A DNA stretch of 64,000 nucleotides from CALZJC01 sp963781065 (GTDB taxonomy: Bacteria; Acidobacteriota; Thermoanaerobaculia; Multivoradales; JAHEKO01), in assembly GCA_963781065.1 (NCBI GenBank), contig CAWAET010000004.1, positions 434,001 to 498,000 of the forward strand. Reading direction: 5' to 3'. Position numbers and translations under genes: made by a program. Each line of letters begins with the position of its first letter. The first letter of the stretch is position 1. The notes below the pieces were generated by a model. It searched no databases, was not told the DNA's origin, and worked only from the letters and a program-made list of their open reading frames with translations. This document shows positions 31,171 through 38,923 of the stretch, piece after piece.

Positions 31171-32114
31171 AAACCCAGATCGACTACAACGACGACGGCG
31201 GCACCAACGCCTTCTCGCGGATCGAAAGATCGGGAGCCGAGGCACTCCCCGCGGGGCTCTACTACGCCAAGGTCGATGAGTACGGTAACAACGCAGTAAT
31301 ACCCGACTACGGTATCGAGCTTACCGCTGACTCCGCGGGCCTGCCGGACCTGGTTGCCACCACGACGCGGTATTCCGATGCCAGCCCGGCGGAAGGTGAC
31401 ACGTTCTGGACCGAGGTTGACATCTCGAACGCGGGTTCCGCCGCCGCCGGAGCGTCGCACGCCCGCCTCTTCCTCTCCACGGACAACGACTTCGACGTTG
31501 GCGATGACTACGAGGTGACTCCGGAGAAGAGTGTCTCGTCTCTGGGTCCGGGAGCGGAGGACACGCCACGGTGGGACTACGCCTTTCCGGACCTGCTGGA
31601 CTCGGCGACCTACTCGGTCTGGATCGTAGCCGTGGTCGATAGCAGGGACGAGGTGACGGAGTCCGCGGAGAACAACGTCTTCAAGTCCACCAATCCGCTC
31701 ACGGTGTCAAACAGCAGCGTGGTCGATCTCGAGGCCGTAGAGGTCTACCTGAGAGACGAGGCCGCTGGAGGTGGTAGTCGGATCGACGATCCCACGATCG
31801 GCCAAGAGGTCTATCCCCATTTCTCGTTCGTTATTTCGGCCTCCGGCCCGGTAACCGGGAAGATCTGGCAGATCAACCTGAACGGAAGCCCGCGGTGCTC
31901 TTCCACGACCACGCTCAACCCGGGCTCCTGGATTGGCCACTGCCTGTCGCCATGGACAGTGACAGCCGGTACTCACAACCTCAACGGGACATTAGACCCG
32001 GACGCGACCATCGCAGAGACGAACGAGGCGAACAACCAGGCGAACCAGAGCTACAACGTTACCGAGGGCGAGCCCGACATCCGGATCCAGCCGCTCCAGT
32101 TGGTCTTCGACTAG
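31164..32114 (+). pseudogene. 3' part of the interrupted secreted protein gene, with CARDB domains
   Basis: In the same frame as the 5' part, coding resumes at about QIDYNDDGGTNAFSRIERSG. A CARDB-type domain follows (LPDLVATTTRYSDASPAEGD, then FWTEVDISNAGSAAAG and ARLFLSTDNDFDVGDD). A second, less regular one is near the end (VDLEAVEVYLRDEA). CARDB domains are extracellular adhesion-like beta-sandwiches. The part ends 11 bp before the M6 protease gene, which has its own AGGAG site, suggesting that the two were one operon. An internal ATG at 31515 could restart translation but would cut the CARDB domain. Confidence 0.65.
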
Positions 32115-32125
32115 AGGAGCTACCG

Positions 32126-34468
32126 ATGAAGTCATTCGCGGTGCAAACCAAGCCCGGGTGCGACGCGGCATTCGTCCTCAGCTGCAGCCTTCTCGTTGCT
32201 CTGACGGCAGCGCTGGTGTTCGCCACGCCAAGCCTTGCCGTCCCTGCCGCGGAGGAGATCTACGAGATCCTCCAGCCGGACGGCAAGGTGTTCGCGGCAC
32301 TGACGCGCGGCGACGAATGGACCAACTGGATCGAGACTACCGGCGGATATGCGGTCGCCCAGGGTAGCGACGACTTCTGGTACTACGTGAGCTCGTATCA
32401 CCAAGGAAGGCCTGTTCTCTCGAGTGTGCGGGCGGACCTCGCCCCGCCGGCGTCGATCCGGCGCGGTGTGCGGCCGGCCGCCTCTCCGTACGCCCGATCC
32501 GACACCGGCGAGGAAGCACTGAGCCGTGCCCCGGTGGGGGCCTTCACCGGTCCGGTGCTGTTCATTCTCACCGAGTTCAACGATCAGGCGGGCTCCACCG
32601 CCGAGGCGAGTTGGGCCGCCTTCATCGCGAGCAACATCGCCGATTTCTTCGACGAAGGCTCGCACGGCAAAGTCCAGCTGCAACAGGCCCAGGAATCCTC
32701 TGGCACCGCCAACAACGGCGTCGTGAACTGGGTGAACGTCGGTTACGACCACCCGGACACGGATTCGACCACCGGCACGGCAAACCGCCAGCTTACCCGC
32801 GACGCCATCCTCGCGGCCGATCCGTTCGTTAACTTCTCCAGCTACGACGACAACAACGACAACTACGTGGACGCCGACGAACTGGCCGTGGTGATCATCG
32901 TGGCAGGCTACGAACGCGCCTTCTCGAGCGCCTACTCGCCGAGCGTTTGGGGCCACAAGTGGTCCGTTGGCGGCAGCGTGACGCCACCCGTGGTAGACGG
33001 CGTGACGGTCGGCGCCTACCACTCCGGTGCCGGGGGGTACGCCCAGTTTGGTGAGCTCCACCGCAGCAGCGCGTCGAACCAGCACCAGGCGACGATGGGC
33101 ATCATGGTCCACGAGCTGGGGCATTTGATCTTCGGGCTTCCCGACCTCTACGACACCGACTACTCCTCCAGTGGCATCGGCGCCTTTGGCGTCATGGGGG
33201 GCGGCAGTTGGGGAAAAGCGCCCGTCGATACCTATGCGGGAGAGACACCGGTCCTTCCCTCCGCCTGGACCAAGACCGATCGGGGCTGGGCTACCGCCAA
33301 CCTGGGCAGCGGCACCGAGACGATCCGGGCGAGTGGCTCTGCCGCGGCCACGAGCAGCAACACCGTGTTCAAGCTCGCGACCAGTCTGACCAACGAGTTC
33401 TTCCTGGTGGAGAACAGGCAGCCCCAGGGATACGACGCGGGTCTCGACAGGTGGCTCGGGAACTTCGGCGGACTGGCGATCTGGCACATCGACAACAATG
33501 TGGCGACCAATTCCGACGACAGCCATCGCAAGGTCGACGTGGAGGAGGCGGACGGGTCCCAGATGGGGACCAGCAGTGGAGAGGCGACCGACCTTTGGTA
33601 CTCGGGGAACGCCACCACGTTTGATGCCGGGTCGACTCCCGATAGCGACCTCTACAGCGGAACGCCCAGCGGAGTCTCCGTTACCAACGTCTCCGCTTCC
33701 GGCACCAACATGACGGCCGACATGAGCGACACTGCTGGCGGCGGGCAGACGTTCACGATCTTCAACGACGGCGACGCGACGCTCTCGGTCGCTTCGGTTC
33801 AGCTGAACTCCCCGGCGGCCTGGATCGGCTGGTCTCCGGATGCGCCGTTCGACGTTGGCGCGGGGGCTTCAGAGGCGGTCGAGGTCACTGTAGATCTCGA
33901 CCTTGCGCCCGCGGGTCAGACCGTGCGACGCCTCCTCGTCTACTCGAACGACCCCAACGAGAGTCCGTATCCGGGGGGCGTTGACATCGTCACCGACAAA
34001 CCGGGATGCCACGCTCTGAGCAGGACTCACACCGGGTCAGGCAGCAACCCCTCGGCGAGCCCGCCGAATTCGGTGGGGTGTCCCGCAGGCGAGTACATGA
34101 GCGGAGAGTCAATCCAGCTCTTGGCCGTACCGACCTCGGGTTGGTTGGTTTCCGGGTGGAGCGGGACCGTGGCAGACACGAGCACTTCGACCCAGAACAC
34201 CGCGAACATGCCGAACAGCAGCCACACGGTTACGGTGCATTACATCGAAGACTCAGGGGGAATACCTGATCACCTGCTACTCGAGAACTTGTTGATCGAC
34301 TCCACCGAGACCCACCAGGCCTGCGTGTCAATCACCGTTCGCAACGTCGAGATCGGCTCTGGCGGGCACGCGCTGCTCAGGTCACCGCAGGTCAGTCTCG
34401 AAGACAACTCCGTCGTCCAGCCGTTGGGCGAGTTGGTCTTGGACAACGACTTGCCGGCAGGCTGCTAG
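32126..34468 (+). CDS. Secreted M6-family metalloprotease (immune inhibitor A-like)
   Basis: 780-residue exported protease. The signal peptide (LLVALTAALVFATPSLA) is followed by a propeptide-like region. The catalytic domain has the zinc site MVHELGHLIFGLPDLYDTDY (HExxH, with Glu replaced by the usual HELGH form and a downstream Asp) and FGVMGGGSWG, the M6 Met-turn. FFLVENRQPQGYDAGL and LAIWHIDNN are further M6 blocks. The C-terminus carries a CARDB/ASH-like sandwich and a bacterial repeat (ESIQLLAVPTSGWLVSGWSG) common in surface proteins. ATG 32126 follows AGAGGAG. It probably shared an operon with the broken CARDB gene. Confidence 0.88.
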   Translation: MKSFAVQTKPGCDAAFVLSCSLLVALTAALVFATPSLAVPAAEEIYEILQPDGKVFAALTRGDEWTNWIETTGGYAVAQGSDDFWYYVSSYHQGRPVLSSVRADLAPPASIRRGVRPAASPYARSDTGEEALSRAPVGAFTGPVLFILTEFNDQAGSTAEASWAAFIASNIADFFDEGSHGKVQLQQAQESSGTANNGVVNWVNVGYDHPDTDSTTGTANRQLTRDAILAADPFVNFSSYDDNNDNYVDADELAVVIIVAGYERAFSSAYSPSVWGHKWSVGGSVTPPVVDGVTVGAYHSGAGGYAQFGELHRSSASNQHQATMGIMVHELGHLIFGLPDLYDTDYSSSGIGAFGVMGGGSWGKAPVDTYAGETPVLPSAWTKTDRGWATANLGSGTETIRASGSAAATSSNTVFKLATSLTNEFFLVENRQPQGYDAGLDRWLGNFGGLAIWHIDNNVATNSDDSHRKVDVEEADGSQMGTSSGEATDLWYSGNATTFDAGSTPDSDLYSGTPSGVSVTNVSASGTNMTADMSDTAGGGQTFTIFNDGDATLSVASVQLNSPAAWIGWSPDAPFDVGAGASEAVEVTVDLDLAPAGQTVRRLLVYSNDPNESPYPGGVDIVTDKPGCHALSRTHTGSGSNPSASPPNSVGCPAGEYMSGESIQLLAVPTSGWLVSGWSGTVADTSTSTQNTANMPNSSHTVTVHYIEDSGGIPDHLLLENLLIDSTETHQACVSITVRNVEIGSGGHALLRSPQVSLEDNSVVQPLGELVLDNDLPAGC

Positions 34469-34550
34469 CGAAGGCCTCGGGCTTCGGCGGTAAGGGAAAC
34501 CAGCGTCGGCGCGGTGGCTGATCTGGTCCGGCTACAATGACGGGTTGGCC

Positions 34551-36125
34551 ATGGCCGCGCGACGACGCAAGAAGCTTTCCCACGACTGGGCACCGATCCG
34601 CGCCGCGGAGCGGCCGCTGGTGCCGTTCAACCCGCACGCCCGGCACGCTCTCGCCCTGGCCTACGCCAACTCGTACCACGTGGGCATGTCCAGCCTCGCC
34701 CTGCACCGGGTGTGGGAGCTGGTCAACCGCGCGCCCGACTGGTCGTGCGAGCGCTTCTTCAACGACGGCGAGGGGGTGCCGCTGTCGGTCGAGACCGACC
34801 GGCCGCTCGACGAGTTCGGCGCCATCGCCTTTTCGGTCTCCTTCGAGGAGGACTACGTCAACCTGGTGCGGATGCTCGGCCGGGCGCGCATCCCGGCGCG
34901 GCGGCGCGACCGCGGCCCGGGCGACCCGCTGGTCCTGGTCGGCGGCTCGTGCGCCATGATCAACCCGCTGACGCTCTCGGAGTTCGCCGACGCATTTCCG
35001 CTGGGCGCGGCCGAGAACCTGCTGCCGGCGCTGCTGCCGGCGCTGGCCGAGGAGGCGAGCCGCGAAGCTGTGCTGGAGAGGCTGGCGGCGACGCCTGGCT
35101 TCTACGTCCCGTCGCGCCATTCGCCCGACACCGACGGCTCGTTCCACCGCCTGCACAAGCTCGAGCTGTCGGAGCAGCAGATGCGCCATCCCGGCCACCT
35201 GCCGACCACCGCCATCGTCACCCCGCACACCGAGTTCGCCGACAAGTTCCTGGTCGAGATGTCGCGCGGCTGCCCGGAGAAGTGCAAGTACTGCTGGGCC
35301 ACCTTCGGCATGGGCCGGTTCCGCTGGCACCCGACCGAGTTCATCCTCGAGGCGATCGAGCGGGCGCGGCCGGTGACCGACCAGCTGGGCTTTGTCGCCA
35401 CCGCGGTGGGCGACCACCCCGACATCGAGAAGATCCTGGCCGAGGCCAACCGGCTGGGCTTCCGCACCGCGGTCTCCTCGATCCGAATCCCGGCGGTCAC
35501 CGAGGGCGTGCTGGCGGCTCTCCAGGCCTCGGGCGACCGTTCGATCACCCTGGCGCCCGAGACCGGCAGCGACCGGCTGCGCGAGCTGCTCAACAAGCCG
35601 ATCCCCAACGCTCTGCTGCTCGAGAAGGTGCGAATGATCTTCCGCCAGGGGCTGACCGGCCTGAAGCTCTACTTCATCATCGGCCTGCCCGGCGAGACCG
35701 ACGAGGACGTCCAGGCGATCCTCGACCTGGCCGACGAGTGCCGGGAGATCATGCTCGAGGAGCTCGTCCCGACCGGCGTCATCGGCCAGATCCACCTGGG
35801 CGTCAACATCCTGATCCCCAAGCCCTACACCGGCTGGCAGCGCGAGCGCCTGGAGGAGCCGGCGGTCCTCAAGCGCCGCATCCGGCTGCTCCAAAAGGGC
35901 GTCGCCCGCCTGCCCAACGTCGATCTGGGCACGATGTCGATCCGCCAGGCGATCTGGCAGAGCTACATCACCAAAGCGGGCGCCGACGCCGCCGAGCCGC
36001 TCGAGGCGGCGGCCGCGGGCATGCCGCTCTCGGCCCTGCTACGCGAGTTCGCCGACCGCATCGAGCCCGAGGTCTTCGCGCGGGCCGAGGGGCGGTTGCG
36101 GTGGCAGTTCCTCAAGACGGCGTAG
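34551..36125 (+). CDS. Radical SAM protein (B12-binding/YgiQ-MiaB-like group)
   Basis: 524-residue radical SAM enzyme. An N-terminal Rossmann-like region (ALAYANSYHVGMSSLALHRV, then VLVGGSCAMINPLTLSEF) resembles cobalamin-binding domains, though no DxHxxG motif is seen. The cluster motif is VEMSRGCPEKCKYCW (C-x3-C-x2-C). SITLAPETGSDRLRELLNKP and LKLYFIIGLPGETDED are standard later motifs of this radical SAM group. Homologues are widespread and mostly uncharacterised. ATG 34551 was chosen over TTG 34545. It has no functional partner nearby. Confidence 0.85.
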   Translation: MAARRRKKLSHDWAPIRAAERPLVPFNPHARHALALAYANSYHVGMSSLALHRVWELVNRAPDWSCERFFNDGEGVPLSVETDRPLDEFGAIAFSVSFEEDYVNLVRMLGRARIPARRRDRGPGDPLVLVGGSCAMINPLTLSEFADAFPLGAAENLLPALLPALAEEASREAVLERLAATPGFYVPSRHSPDTDGSFHRLHKLELSEQQMRHPGHLPTTAIVTPHTEFADKFLVEMSRGCPEKCKYCWATFGMGRFRWHPTEFILEAIERARPVTDQLGFVATAVGDHPDIEKILAEANRLGFRTAVSSIRIPAVTEGVLAALQASGDRSITLAPETGSDRLRELLNKPIPNALLLEKVRMIFRQGLTGLKLYFIIGLPGETDEDVQAILDLADECREIMLEELVPTGVIGQIHLGVNILIPKPYTGWQRERLEEPAVLKRRIRLLQKGVARLPNVDLGTMSIRQAIWQSYITKAGADAAEPLEAAAAGMPLSALLREFADRIEPEVFARAEGRLRWQFLKTA

Positions 36126-36412
36126 CCTGGCGTTGGCGGGCCCGGGCCTGGGCTGCGCGCTGCGTAGGGCCGGGCTCCGCCTGCGGGTCGCCCCGCGGTC
36201 GCTCCGCTACGCAGGTTTATGCTCCGCTCCTCGCGGGGCGCCCACTCCGGCTGCGCCCTCCGGTGGTGGCCTGACGAGCCGGCCCTGAGGCAATGGTGCT
36301 CGGGGGCCGTTGCAGGCCACAGAGCCATTGCTCCTTGGCGCTGTCGCCCGCGGGGTGGCTGGGCTGCCCAGGGTCTCTTGCACTCTCGCCCGCTTCCCGT
36401 ACACTGGAGCAA
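36126..36412. repeat. Spacer with one copy of a GC-rich intergenic repeat
   Basis: At about 36165-36262 the sequence GGGCCGGGCTCCGCCT ... GGGGCGCCCACTCCGGCTGC, GCCCTCCG matches the first third of the 318-bp direct repeats at 37258 and 37627. No gene is seen. A ribosome site (GGAG) for the antitoxin gene lies at the right end. Confidence 0.55.
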
Positions 36413-36640
36413 ATGACCAAGGCCGAACTACAAGAGAAGCTGCTCCAACTCCCCGAGACGGATCAGGCGGAGTTGTTTGGAGTGCTGCAGGAACGCCTCT
36501 TTGGCCATGCCCCAATCTACGACTGGCAGCGACAGTTGCTCGACGAGGCACTCGAGGATCTGCGTAGGAACCCGGACGCCGGCATCCCTGTAGCTGAAGC
36601 GCTCGCCCAGGCGCGCGCGCGGATCGCCCAGGGAGCATGA
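36413..36640 (+). CDS. Addiction-module antitoxin (Unstab_antitox family)
   Basis: 75-residue protein of the short PF09720-like addiction module component family, the labile partner of RelE/ParE toxins. It reads MTKAELQEKLLQLPETDQAE at the start, and the C-terminal PDAGIPVAEALAQARARI is the segment that would bind the toxin. ATG 36413 follows GGAG by 4 nt. Its TGA overlaps the ATG of the toxin (ATGA), typical for coupled antitoxin-toxin pairs. Confidence 0.85.
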   Translation: MTKAELQEKLLQLPETDQAELFGVLQERLFGHAPIYDWQRQLLDEALEDLRRNPDAGIPVAEALAQARARIAQGA

Positions 36641-36921
36641 CTTACGAGCTTCGACCGCAAGCGCTCGAAGACATCGTAGCCACCGCGAGGTACTACAACG
36701 GGGAGCAGCCCGGGCTCGGAGATCGCTTTGTCGATGCAATTGAGCAAGCCCTGCAGCGACTCAAGCGCTTCCCCGAAGCGGCACCGATCGTCCATGGCAA
36801 CGTTAGGCGGATTCAGGCGTTGCCCTTTCGCTTCGGCGTCTTCTACGTCGTAGCCCCGGAGCGGATCGATGTGCTGCGGGTGTTACACCTATCCCGCGAT
36901 CCGGCCGTTTGGCCGGAGTAG
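36637..36921 (+). CDS. RelE/ParE-family toxin
   Basis: 94-residue type II toxin. The start YELRPQALEDIVATARYYNG, the helix FVDAIEQALQRLKRFPE and the strands VRRIQALPFRFGVFYVV and IDVLRVLHLSRDP follow the ParE/RelE fold. Family members inhibit gyrase (ParE) or cut mRNA on ribosomes (RelE); sequence alone does not decide, but DIVATARYY and FPEAAP fit the ParE side. The module is flanked by intergenic repeats, as is common for acquired TA loci. Confidence 0.87.
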   Translation: MTYELRPQALEDIVATARYYNGEQPGLGDRFVDAIEQALQRLKRFPEAAPIVHGNVRRIQALPFRFGVFYVVAPERIDVLRVLHLSRDPAVWPE

Positions 36922-36940
36922 ACACCTGGGCGACGGGCGT

Positions 36941-37195
36941 CTACTCCTCGCTCGGCGGCGTGATGTCCTTGACCGGCGGCTTCTCGCTCTGCTGAACCTC
37001 GGGCTTCGACTGCATCGAGCCCAGTAGCAGGGTCAGCAGCCCGAGCAGGATCTCGTCGATGAACGGGATCATGTCGGGGATCAGCAGGTCGACGAAGAAG
37101 AGTGACGCGGCGATGGCGAACAGCTGCGGGAAGCGCAGCTTGGCGCCGAAGCTGCCGAGCAGGGAACGGATCATGCCGCCGGGGTCCTCCGCCAT
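36941..37195 (-). CDS. Small membrane protein, DUF6116-like
   Basis: 84-residue protein. GAKLRFPQLFAIAASLFFVD and LLIPDMIPFIDEILLGLLTL make up two hydrophobic segments joined by the conserved LIPDxIPFxDE loop, which I recall from the DUF6116 family of small proteobacterial-type membrane proteins. The C-terminus is charged (EKPPVKDITPPSEE). ATG 37195 is the start. Function is unknown. It converges with the toxin gene, 19 bp away. Confidence 0.75.
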   Translation of the reverse strand: MAEDPGGMIRSLLGSFGAKLRFPQLFAIAASLFFVDLLIPDMIPFIDEILLGLLTLLLGSMQSKPEVQQSEKPPVKDITPPSEE

Positions 37196-37257
37196 GACGA
37201 CGGAATCATACGGGATCGTGCTGGGAATGCGCGGGGCAGGCCCTACGGCGGCGCCTG

Positions 37258-37575
37258 GGCCGGGCTCCGCCTACGTGTTCGCTCCCCGGTCGCTGCGCTC
37301 GCAGCCAAGGCTTCGCTCCTCGGGGGCGCCCACTCCGGCTACGCCCTCCGATCGTGCATCAACGACCGGGCTCCGCTCTCCGGTCGTCATCCGATGTCCA
37401 CCGTCGGAGCGCAAGGCCGCTGAGGTGACCGTAGTGGCGAATAAAGCGGACCGCGCCATACGCCGCACCTCGAAAGCCGCCTCCACCCCGACCGGAAGCC
37501 GAGGCGCAGCCCCTTCAACCACCGCGCGCGGGAGCCATCGCCACGGAGCGTCACCTCGGCGGCTTGGAGCGGCCG
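37258..37575. repeat. Direct repeat, copy 1 (about 318 bp)
   Basis: Starts near GGCCGGGCTCCGCCTACG and ends near GGCTTGGAGCGGCCG. Copy 2 lies 369-370 bp downstream, differing by a handful of substitutions and one 1-bp indel near 37420. The right end contains the 43-bp core that also occurs at 21363. Confidence 0.8.
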
Positions 37576-37626
37576 AGCCCAACCGGACCGGGTCGCCGAA
37601 CTCTGTCGCCCAGGGTCTGTGCATGG

Positions 37627-37945
37627 GGGCCGGGCTTCGCCTACGTGTTCGCTCCCCGGTCGCTGCGCTCGCAGCCAAGGCTTCGCTCCCCGGGGGCGCC
37701 CACTCCGGCTGCGCCCTCCCGTCGTGCATCAACGACCGGGCTCCGCTCTCCGGTCGTCACCCGATGTCCACGGTCGGAGCGCAGAGCCGCTGAGGTGACC
37801 GTAGTGGCGAATAAAGCGGACCGCGCCATACGCCGCACCTCGAAAGCCGCCTCCACCCCGACCGGAAGCCGAGGCGCAGCCCCTTCAACCACCGCGCGCG
37901 GGAGCCATCGCCACGGAGCGTCACCTCAGCGGCTTGGAGCGGCCG
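37627..37945. repeat. Direct repeat, copy 2 (about 319 bp)
   Basis: Nearly identical to copy 1, in the same orientation, and separated from it by about 50 bp of unique sequence. It ends 28 bp before the stop of the Fpg-type glycosylase gene. Confidence 0.8.
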
Positions 37946-37972
37946 CCCCCGCCGCGCCCTCTGCTTCTGGCC

Positions 37973-38878
37973 CTACCCGCGCCCCGGCAGCCGCTCCTCG
38001 AGCTCCTCCAGCGTCCTCGGCCAGTCCTCCTTGAGCAGCCGCGACAGCGCGCGGTCGGCCAGGATCCGGCCGCCGGTCTGGCAGCCGGGGCAGTAGTTGG
38101 CCTCGTTGGCGGCGTAGACGATCCGCTGCACCGGCGCGCCGCAGACCGGGCAGGGCTGGCGGTAGCGGCCGTGCACCGCCATCCCCTCGCGGAAGGCGGT
38201 GACCTTCTCGGGGAAGCCGTCCCCGACCTCGGCGGCCAGGCGGTCGGTCCATTCGGTGAGGACCGCCCGGGCGGCGGCGAACAGGCGGTCCAGCTCGTCG
38301 TCGTCGAGCTTGCCGGTCAGCTTGAACGGCGACAGCCGGGCGCGGTGGAGGATCTCGTCGGAGTAGGCGTTGCCGATGCCGGAGAATAGCCGTGGGTCGG
38401 TGAGCGCTCGCTTCAAGGTGTGGCTGCGCGACCGCAGCCGGGCGGCGAACTCGTCGCGGCCGGCCGCCAGCGTCTCGAGCCCGCGCGGGTCGTGCCGCGC
38501 CAGCTCCTCCTCGCCGGCCACGACGTACAGCGAGGCCCGCTTCTTCTTGCTCGCCTCGGTCAGCAGCAGCGTGCCTTGCGGGAAGTCGAACGCCGCCAGC
38601 CCCATCCGCCCCGGCAGCCCGGCGCCGCGCTTTCGCCAGCGCAGCCGGCCGGCGATCATCAGGTGGAGGACCAGGAACAGGTCGCCCTCGAGGGCGAAGA
38701 CGATGCGCTTGCCGAGCCGCCGCAGCCCGGTGACGAGGCGGCCCTCGGCCTCGCCAAGCGGCGGCGTCACCGAGCGCAGCAGGAAGGGGCTCTTGAGCCG
38801 CACCCGCTCGAGCGGCTCGCCCAGCACCCGGGCCCCGAGCGCCCGAAGATAGAGCTCGATGTCGGGCAGCTCGGGCAG
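37973..38878 (-). CDS. mutM: Formamidopyrimidine-DNA glycosylase (Fpg/MutM-Nei family), likely CTG start
   Basis: Bifunctional glycosylase/AP lyase that removes oxidised bases. The family needs Pro at position 2 followed by Glu; here that is CTG-CCC-GAG-CTG-CCC, giving MPELPDIELYLRALG if CTG at 38878 initiates. A GGGAG ribosome site sits 8 nt upstream, and no ATG, GTG or TTG in frame would place Pro at residue 2. The next usable start (GTG 38827) loses the catalytic N-terminus. Other motifs are GKRIVFAL (Lys), GIGNAYSDEIL (Asn) and a zinc finger C-x2-C-x16-C-x2-C (CPVCGAP ... YCPGC). Length is then 301. It follows the acyl-CoA synthetase gene by 45 bp. Confidence 0.85.
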   Translation of the reverse strand: MPELPDIELYLRALGARVLGEPLERVRLKSPFLLRSVTPPLGEAEGRLVTGLRRLGKRIVFALEGDLFLVLHLMIAGRLRWRKRGAGLPGRMGLAAFDFPQGTLLLTEASKKKRASLYVVAGEEELARHDPRGLETLAAGRDEFAARLRSRSHTLKRALTDPRLFSGIGNAYSDEILHRARLSPFKLTGKLDDDELDRLFAAARAVLTEWTDRLAAEVGDGFPEKVTAFREGMAVHGRYRQPCPVCGAPVQRIVYAANEANYCPGCQTGGRILADRALSRLLKEDWPRTLEELEERLPGRG

Positions 38879-38923
38879 GTCGTGGTCTCCCGGATTCGGG
38901 TTTCGCTCAGCGCGCCACGACCG

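Larger units (their letters stand above)
37196..37972. other. 777-bp gene-free region made mostly of two direct repeats
   Basis: Apart from the two repeat copies described separately, only short unique spacers remain (37196-37257, 37576-37626, 37946-37972). Minus- and plus-strand frames through the repeats code for similar Arg/Ala/Pro-rich strings in both copies and have no family match, so they are treated as non-coding. Confidence 0.6.

Noticed and set aside
31895..32125. Upstream extension of the M6 protease
   Set aside because: It overlaps the end of the CARDB reading frame and would place the signal peptide inside the protein; ATG 32126 has a good ribosome site.
34545..34550. TTG start two codons upstream for the radical SAM gene
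   Set aside because: ATG 34551 follows directly and is the simpler choice; no ribosome site favours the TTG.
37271..37892. Paired minus-strand frames within the direct repeats as two paralogous genes
   Set aside because: Both translate to Arg/Ala/Pro-rich strings without domains, and no ribosome sites precede them; they reflect the DNA repeat.
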